Shown here piece after piece: positions 15,547 through 19,423 of a stretch of 19,423 nucleotides of DNA. How positions within the stretch are numbered: the first letter of the stretch is position 1; every line of letters begins with the position of its first letter. The stretch comes from an uncultured Prevotella sp. (GTDB taxonomy: Bacteria > Bacteroidota > Bacteroidia > Bacteroidales > Bacteroidaceae). Position numbers and translations under genes: made by a program. The notes below the pieces were generated by a model. That model was given only the letters and a program-made list of their open reading frames with translations, made no database searches and was not told the DNA's origin. The stretch spans positions 1 through 19,423 of the forward strand of contig CAJKDU010000045.1 of assembly GCA_905198745.1 (NCBI GenBank). Direction: 5' to 3'.

Positions 15547-17571
15547 ATGTCTTCCAAGTTAGAAACCCTGCAGATTTACCGGAATGCCGTGTCGAAGACT
15601 CTGGAGAAAATCACGCAGACAGACAACATACAGGAAGTGTTCCACGACGTGCTCACCGACGTGCTCCACTATTACCATGCCGGACGCGTGGCCATCATGC
15701 AGACCATGGCCGAACATCCTGACCTCCAACAGTGCATCTTCGAAGTCAACGCCCTGGGCATTGACGACGTGATGGACTGCTTGGGCGGCACTTTCAAAAA
15801 AACGTCGTGGCGCTACGACCGGCTGGAATTCGGCAAAAGCATCATCATCAACGACACGGAAGAGCTGCCTGCCGAGGCCGAGGAACAAAAGCTGCTGCTC
15901 AGAAGACTGGGCATCAAGTCGCACATTGCCGTGCCCATCCCCAACTCCGCCCCACAGACAGGATTTCTCTGCATCGACATCATGACACGCCCCACCCTGT
16001 GGACGGCTGACGACGAACGGCTGCTCAAGGACATTGCCAACCTCATCATGACCTGGAGCAAGCTCCAGACGTCAAACCGCAAGATACGCGACGAGAAAGA
16101 CTATCTGCGCGATGTGCTGGGCAAGATACCCGTGGGCCTCGCCCTCTATGCACCCGACGGCAGACTCACCTACGCCAACGAGCGCACACTCAACATCTTC
16201 GGACTGGGCTCCATAGACGACGTGAGCGACTTCAATCTGTTCCGAAGCATGATTCTCACAAGCGAAGACCTTGAAAACATACGCAAGCGCGACCTCTACG
16301 ATGCGGCTTTCGAATACGGCTACGGCTACCGCCCCACACAAAGCACCCTTGACTCCAAGCGCATGCTCTACGTCATGGCACGCTACCGAAAGCTCTATGA
16401 CAACAAGGGCAACATCAAGGCTTATCTCGCCGCCTACGTGGACCGCACCAGCGAAACCAACATTGCCAACCGCGTGAAAGAGCTCGACGGATTCATCTCG
16501 GTCTGTGCCGACTTTGCCCGGTTGGGCTTTGCCCGCGTCAATGCCGTAGACGGTGTGGGCTACGGCACCCGACAGTGGTTCCGCAACTTCAACGTGCCCA
16601 ACGATGACAGTGCCCACACCTACCCCGAGACCATCAACCGCCTGCACCCCGACGACCTGATGGACCTGATGCACTTCCGCCGCCGGGCCAAGGAAGACCC
16701 AACCGCCACCTACAACGGCCGAGTGAGAGTGAAGAAAAACAACCATTCGGACAAATGGGACTATCTGCAGATTTACTCCGTCGTGACGCACTATGAGCCA
16801 CAAAACGGCATCGTGGAAACCAGCACCATCAGCCAGCGCATCAACTCGCAAGTAGACCTGGAAAAATCGCTCATCAAGGCCAAGAACGACGCCGAAAAGG
16901 CAGACCACCTCAAGTCGGCATTCCTCGCCAACATGAGCCACGAGATACGCACCCCGCTCAACGCCATCGTGGGTTTCTCACAACTGCTCTGTTCGGGCGA
17001 CATTCCGCCCGAAGAACGTGATGAGGTAATGACCATCATCGACAACAACAACAACCTGCTGCTGCAACTCATCTCCGACATTCTCGACCTCGCCAAGCTC
17101 GAGGCCGGCACGCTCGAATTCAAGATGAAAGACACCGAAGCCACAAGCGTGTGCAAGTCGGTGGCATCGTCTGTGGAAATGAGGGTCAAGCCCGGTGTCA
17201 AACTGTGGGTGGCATGCCCCGAAACGCAGTTCCACTTCACCACCGACCCCAACCGACTGCGACAGGTGCTCATCAATTTCGCCACCAACGCAGCCAAGTT
17301 CACCGACAGCGGATATATCCGCCTGGGCTACCTGCTCACCACCACTGGCCGCATCCGCTTCTTCTGCGAAGACACGGGCATCGGCATCAGCAAAGAGGAA
17401 AAGGAAAAGGTGTTCGAGCGCTTTGTCAAGCTCAACGCCTTCCAGCAGGGCACCGGTCTTGGACTGCAAATCAGCAAGGAAATAGTGCTCAAGCTCGGCG
17501 GACAGATTGGCGTGGAGAGTGAACTCGGCCACGGGTCGAACTTCTGGTGTGAACTGCCCGTGGAGAAATGA
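15547..17571 (+). CDS. Soluble sensor histidine kinase (GAF-PAS-PAS-HisKA-HATPase)
   Basis: A 674-residue sensor kinase with no signal peptide or membrane segment, so it should sense a cytosolic cue. A GAF-like domain fills about residues 15-170 (VFHDVLTDVLHYYHAGRVAI; HIAVPIPNSAPQTGFLCIDI). A PAS domain follows at about 185-300 (LGKIPVGLALYAPDGRLTYAN), then a second PAS-like region at about 310-435 (INRLHPDDLMDLMHF). HisKA spans about 445-515 with the phosphoacceptor His465 in FLANMSHEIRTPLNAIVGFS. The ATPase domain at about 555-672 has the N box RQVLINFATNAAKFT, G1 EDTGIGIS, the F box and G2 GTGLGLQISKEIV. It ends right after the ATPase domain: no receiver domain, and no response regulator gene nearby, so it is an orphan. 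Its partner is unknown. Confidence 0.92.
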   Translation: MSSKLETLQIYRNAVSKTLEKITQTDNIQEVFHDVLTDVLHYYHAGRVAIMQTMAEHPDLQQCIFEVNALGIDDVMDCLGGTFKKTSWRYDRLEFGKSIIINDTEELPAEAEEQKLLLRRLGIKSHIAVPIPNSAPQTGFLCIDIMTRPTLWTADDERLLKDIANLIMTWSKLQTSNRKIRDEKDYLRDVLGKIPVGLALYAPDGRLTYANERTLNIFGLGSIDDVSDFNLFRSMILTSEDLENIRKRDLYDAAFEYGYGYRPTQSTLDSKRMLYVMARYRKLYDNKGNIKAYLAAYVDRTSETNIANRVKELDGFISVCADFARLGFARVNAVDGVGYGTRQWFRNFNVPNDDSAHTYPETINRLHPDDLMDLMHFRRRAKEDPTATYNGRVRVKKNNHSDKWDYLQIYSVVTHYEPQNGIVETSTISQRINSQVDLEKSLIKAKNDAEKADHLKSAFLANMSHEIRTPLNAIVGFSQLLCSGDIPPEERDEVMTIIDNNNNLLLQLISDILDLAKLEAGTLEFKMKDTEATSVCKSVASSVEMRVKPGVKLWVACPETQFHFTTDPNRLRQVLINFATNAAKFTDSGYIRLGYLLTTTGRIRFFCEDTGIGISKEEKEKVFERFVKLNAFQQGTGLGLQISKEIVLKLGGQIGVESELGHGSNFWCELPVEK

Positions 17572-17812
17572 CCCCACACATCTATCGTCCGACAGGATGT
17601 AACCCACTTCACAACAATCAAAAAGGTTCATCCGGTATTCAGAGTGACACCTTATATCGTCATTTCAGACTTGCAGGTTTTGTTGGCTGGACAGAGGTTG
17701 GGCTTTCAGCCTGCTTTCTGTTTTGGCTTAACGCAGCCTTAGAATCATCACTCCAAAATTCGGGAAAACAATAAAAAAGGACGGGATTGTCGTGCGTCTG
17801 ATTATTTCTGAC

Positions 17813-17820
17813 TAACTTTG
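17813..17820 (+). promoter_or_regulatory. -7 element of the HAD gene
   Basis: TAACTTTG fits TAnnTTTG, 37 bases before the HAD ATG. The nearest TTG (17787-17789) is 23 bases upstream, slightly far. The rest of the 286-base gap after the kinase gene shows no gene and no clear terminator. Confidence 0.5.
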
Positions 17821-17857
17821 CACCGCATTTTTTCAAACCACGCAAAATTAGACATAA

Positions 17858-18454
17858 ATGATCAAGAACCTGGTATTCGATTTCGGCAAAGTGCTCGTGG
17901 ACTACAGTTTCGACAGGATTGTAGACACATTCTTCACCGACGAGGCTGAACTGAAGGCCTTCAAGCAAGTAATCCTCGCACCCGAATTCATCGACCAATG
18001 CGACAAGGAAGACATTCCCTTTGCCGAAATCATTCGCCAAGCACAGCACACCTATCCCCAGTGGGAGCACGAACTTCAACTTTTTCATGACAACTATCTG
18101 AACTTTGTCATCGGCGAAGTGCCCGGCATGCGCAGCCTGCTCACCCGCTACCGGGAGCAGGGCTATAAGCTCTACGGACTCTCCAACTGGTGTAGCGTGG
18201 TGCACGACGTCATCAGGAAGTTCGACATCCTGCAAATGCTCGACGGCTACGTGGTGTCGTCGGAGGTGCACCTCATCAAGCCTTCAGCCGAAATCTACCA
18301 ATGCCTGCTCCACCGCTTCCAGTTGAAAGCGGACGAGTGTGTGTTTGCCGACGACAAGATGCCCAACGTGCTCGGGGCACGCGCCGTAGGCATGAAAGCC
18401 ATCCTCTTCAAGAACGCCACGCAATACGAACAGGAGCTGCTCCCGTTGCTATAA
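17858..18454 (+). CDS. HAD-superfamily phosphatase (YihX-like)
   Basis: A 198-residue cytosolic HAD hydrolase. Motif I is L-V-F-D-F-G-K-V-L-V-D: Asp8 is the nucleophile, and the second Asp of the classic DxD is Gly10, as in the YihX-like group (FDxGxV). A helical cap follows at about residues 18-85. Motif II is YGLSNW (Ser/Asn), motif III is the Lys in LIKPSAEIYQ, and motif IV is VFADDKMPNVLGARAVGMKA with the paired Asp. YihX-type enzymes remove phosphate from sugar phosphates such as glucose-1-phosphate, but HAD substrates cannot be fixed from sequence. It has its own -7 at 17813-17820, and its last six bases overlap the end of the convergent vsr gene. Confidence 0.88.
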   Translation: MIKNLVFDFGKVLVDYSFDRIVDTFFTDEAELKAFKQVILAPEFIDQCDKEDIPFAEIIRQAQHTYPQWEHELQLFHDNYLNFVIGEVPGMRSLLTRYREQGYKLYGLSNWCSVVHDVIRKFDILQMLDGYVVSSEVHLIKPSAEIYQCLLHRFQLKADECVFADDKMPNVLGARAVGMKAILFKNATQYEQELLPLL

Positions 18455-18946
18455 GCCGGCATCGGGTTCGGCAGCCATCTGCCGTTCGTCTTCCTCAAGC
18501 GTGTAGGGTCGCGACGTGTGGTCGGAAAGATAAATCCGGTTGAGCGTGAAGGCCAGCGACTCAAGCGTCTGCTGCCTCACCTTGGACTTCAGCTGGCACT
18601 CCCACACCGTGATGCAGTGCCATCCCATCTCCGCCAATCGCCGTTGCTCCATGCGGTCGCGCTCCCGGTTGCGTTCAATCTTGGCTTGCCAAAAGCCGGT
18701 GTTCGTCTTGGGCAGCACATAGTAGCGGCAACCCTCATGTCCGTGCCAGAAGCATCCGTTGACGAAGATGACCGTGCGATACTTGCGCAACACCAGGTCG
18801 GGCTTGCCCGGCAAGCGGGGATGATTGAGCCGGTAACGGAATCCCCGGGCAAAGAGATATCTCCTCACCAGCATCTCGGGCTTGGTGTTCTTGCCCTTGA
18901 TAGCAGCCATGCAGCAGTGCCGCTGCTCCGGTGTCATCTTGTCCAT
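18449..18946 (-). CDS. vsr: Very short patch repair endonuclease Vsr
   Basis: A 165-residue mismatch endonuclease that nicks 5' of the T in T:G mismatches produced by deamination of 5-methylcytosine. It shows the family opening MTPEQRHCCMAAIKGKNTKP and GKPDLVL with the metal-binding Asp50. The zinc/active-site cluster GCFWHGHEGC has C65, H68, H70 and C73, with a fourth Cys in VWECQL (C116). FWQAKIERNRERD is the DNA-contact helix. All the residues I would expect for activity are present. No DNA cytosine methyltransferase gene, its usual partner, is in the window. It lies four bases after the ygbA-like stop on the same strand, so it is probably co-transcribed from the promoter at 19273-19304. 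Confidence 0.95.
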   Translation of the reverse strand: MDKMTPEQRHCCMAAIKGKNTKPEMLVRRYLFARGFRYRLNHPRLPGKPDLVLRKYRTVIFVNGCFWHGHEGCRYYVLPKTNTGFWQAKIERNRERDRMEQRRLAEMGWHCITVWECQLKSKVRQQTLESLAFTLNRIYLSDHTSRPYTLEEDERQMAAEPDAGL

Positions 18947-18950
18947 AGGC

Positions 18951-19250
18951 TCAAAACATTTCGCGCAACAGGTGGCGCAAGGCCATCAACGGATGGACGA
19001 AAAGCATGCGAGGCCCCGCCCAACGCATCACCTCCGTCATGCGCTGCTTCATGTCGCGCCGATAGCAGTGGATGGGGCACTGGCGGCAAGTGGGTTTTCG
19101 TTCACCGAAACGGCAACTATCCAGTCTTTGCCGGGCGTAATCGAGCAGCTCCGCACAAGAAGAACACAGTCCGGCATGTCCCTCCTTACGGCGGCAATAC
19201 AGTCGTATCATCGCTTCCACGGTGCGTTTCTCTTCTACTATTCTGTTCAT
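18951..19250 (-). CDS. ygbA: Nitrous oxide-stimulated promoter family protein (YgbA-like)
   Basis: A 99-residue protein fitting the YgbA_NO family: EKRTVEAMIRLYCRRKEGH, LCSSCAELLDYARQRLDSC, ERKPTCRQCPIHCYRRDMKQ, RMTEVMRWAGPRMLFVHPLM. Seven Cys (residues 19, 29, 32, 46, 55, 58, 62), several in CxxC-like pairs, suggest a metal or iron-sulphur site. In enterobacteria ygbA is an NsrR-controlled, NO-induced gene linked to growth after nitrosative stress; the molecular role is unsettled. It is the first gene of an operon with vsr, four bases apart, with a Bacteroidota promoter directly upstream. The symbol is borrowed from the E. coli homologue. Confidence 0.88.
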   Translation of the reverse strand: MNRIVEEKRTVEAMIRLYCRRKEGHAGLCSSCAELLDYARQRLDSCRFGERKPTCRQCPIHCYRRDMKQRMTEVMRWAGPRMLFVHPLMALRHLLREMF

Positions 19251-19272
19251 GCCTGTTCTTTCTGTTCTTTTG

Positions 19273-19304
19273 CAAAATTAGGAAAACTTCACGACAAACG
19301 GCAA
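19273..19304 (-). promoter_or_regulatory. Bacteroidota promoter of the ygbA-vsr operon
   Basis: On the minus strand TTG (19302-19304), a 21-base spacer, and TAATTTTG (19273-19280). The -7 is 22 bases before the ygbA ATG at 19250, giving a very short leader. Confidence 0.65.
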
Positions 19305-19365
19305 CAAATCGGAGAAAAGCAACAACAAAAGCAGTTGTTTCTTTTCCGCATTGACAAGTTTTGGC

Positions 19366-19373
19366 TAACTTTC
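19366..19373 (+). promoter_or_regulatory. Possible -7 element of a gene beyond the window
   Basis: TAACTTTC differs from TAnnTTTG in one position and points out of the window on the plus strand, divergent from ygbA. An ATG at 19389 opens only eight codons, so the downstream gene itself is not visible. Weak call. Confidence 0.25.
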
Positions 19374-19423
19374 CTCTATAAAACAAAAATGAATATCTCC
19401 GCAAAAGGTAACTAAACATCAGT

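Noticed and set aside
16072..16941. 289-codon minus-strand frame inside the histidine kinase
   Set aside because: Antisense to PAS and HisKA regions, with a repetitive Val/Gly/His composition typical of a shadow frame.
17660..18271. 203-codon minus-strand frame over the HAD gene
   Set aside because: Antisense to clear HAD motifs. Its end lies in the intergenic region 17660-17770, which might hold a dispersed repeat, but no second copy exists in this window.

Overview
The window looks like chromosomal DNA of a Bacteroidales bacterium, most likely Prevotella/Segatella-like. Bacteroidota-type promoters (-7 TAnnTTTG, several with a TTG-type -33 element about 20 bases upstream) precede many genes. 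The gene families also fit: HU plus 'smalltalk', an AAA/DUF4143 ATPase, pyruvate phosphate dikinase, an OprP-type porin and a Bacteroidota-style RlmD. No genus-level marker such as rRNA is present, so the genus is an inference.

Layout. At 1-2.4 kb there is a Bacteroidales HU-like protein translationally coupled to a 36-residue smalltalk peptide, a small ABM-fold protein, the C-terminal stump of an AraC regulator, a NifX/NifB-like protein with a His/Cys tail, and a DUF1810 protein. At 2.6-7.0 kb, ppdK and a 23S rRNA uracil-C5 methyltransferase diverge from two back-to-back promoters. At 7.3-12.2 kb, an APC permease, eutB and eutC form a compact operon followed by an outer-membrane porin with its own -7 element. 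This looks like a minimal ethanolamine-use unit without microcompartment genes. At 12.2-15.4 kb there is a visibly AT-richer stretch of decay: a tandem repeat, an alpha/beta hydrolase pseudogene with two frame breaks and a lost C-terminus, a possible AraC tail, an AAA/DUF4143 ATPase gene with a single in-frame TGA inside its Walker A motif, and about 700 bases without a credible gene. At 15.4-19.4 kb there is an orphan soluble sensor histidine kinase (GAF-PAS-PAS-HisKA-HATPase), a HAD phosphatase, and, convergent with it, a ygbA-vsr operon.

How the genes work together. The permease would import ethanolamine (or a related amine) and EutBC would split it to acetaldehyde and ammonia using adenosylcobalamin. 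The porin may provide outer-membrane entry. The ygbA-vsr pair joins a nitrosative-stress protein with a T:G mismatch endonuclease, which suggests protection from nitrosative deamination. No CRISPR array, intact insertion sequence, tRNA or rRNA was seen, and no wholly new system could be demonstrated. The points most worth following are the Walker A nonsense codon, the ygbA-vsr operon, the microcompartment-free eut operon and the HU-smalltalk pair.
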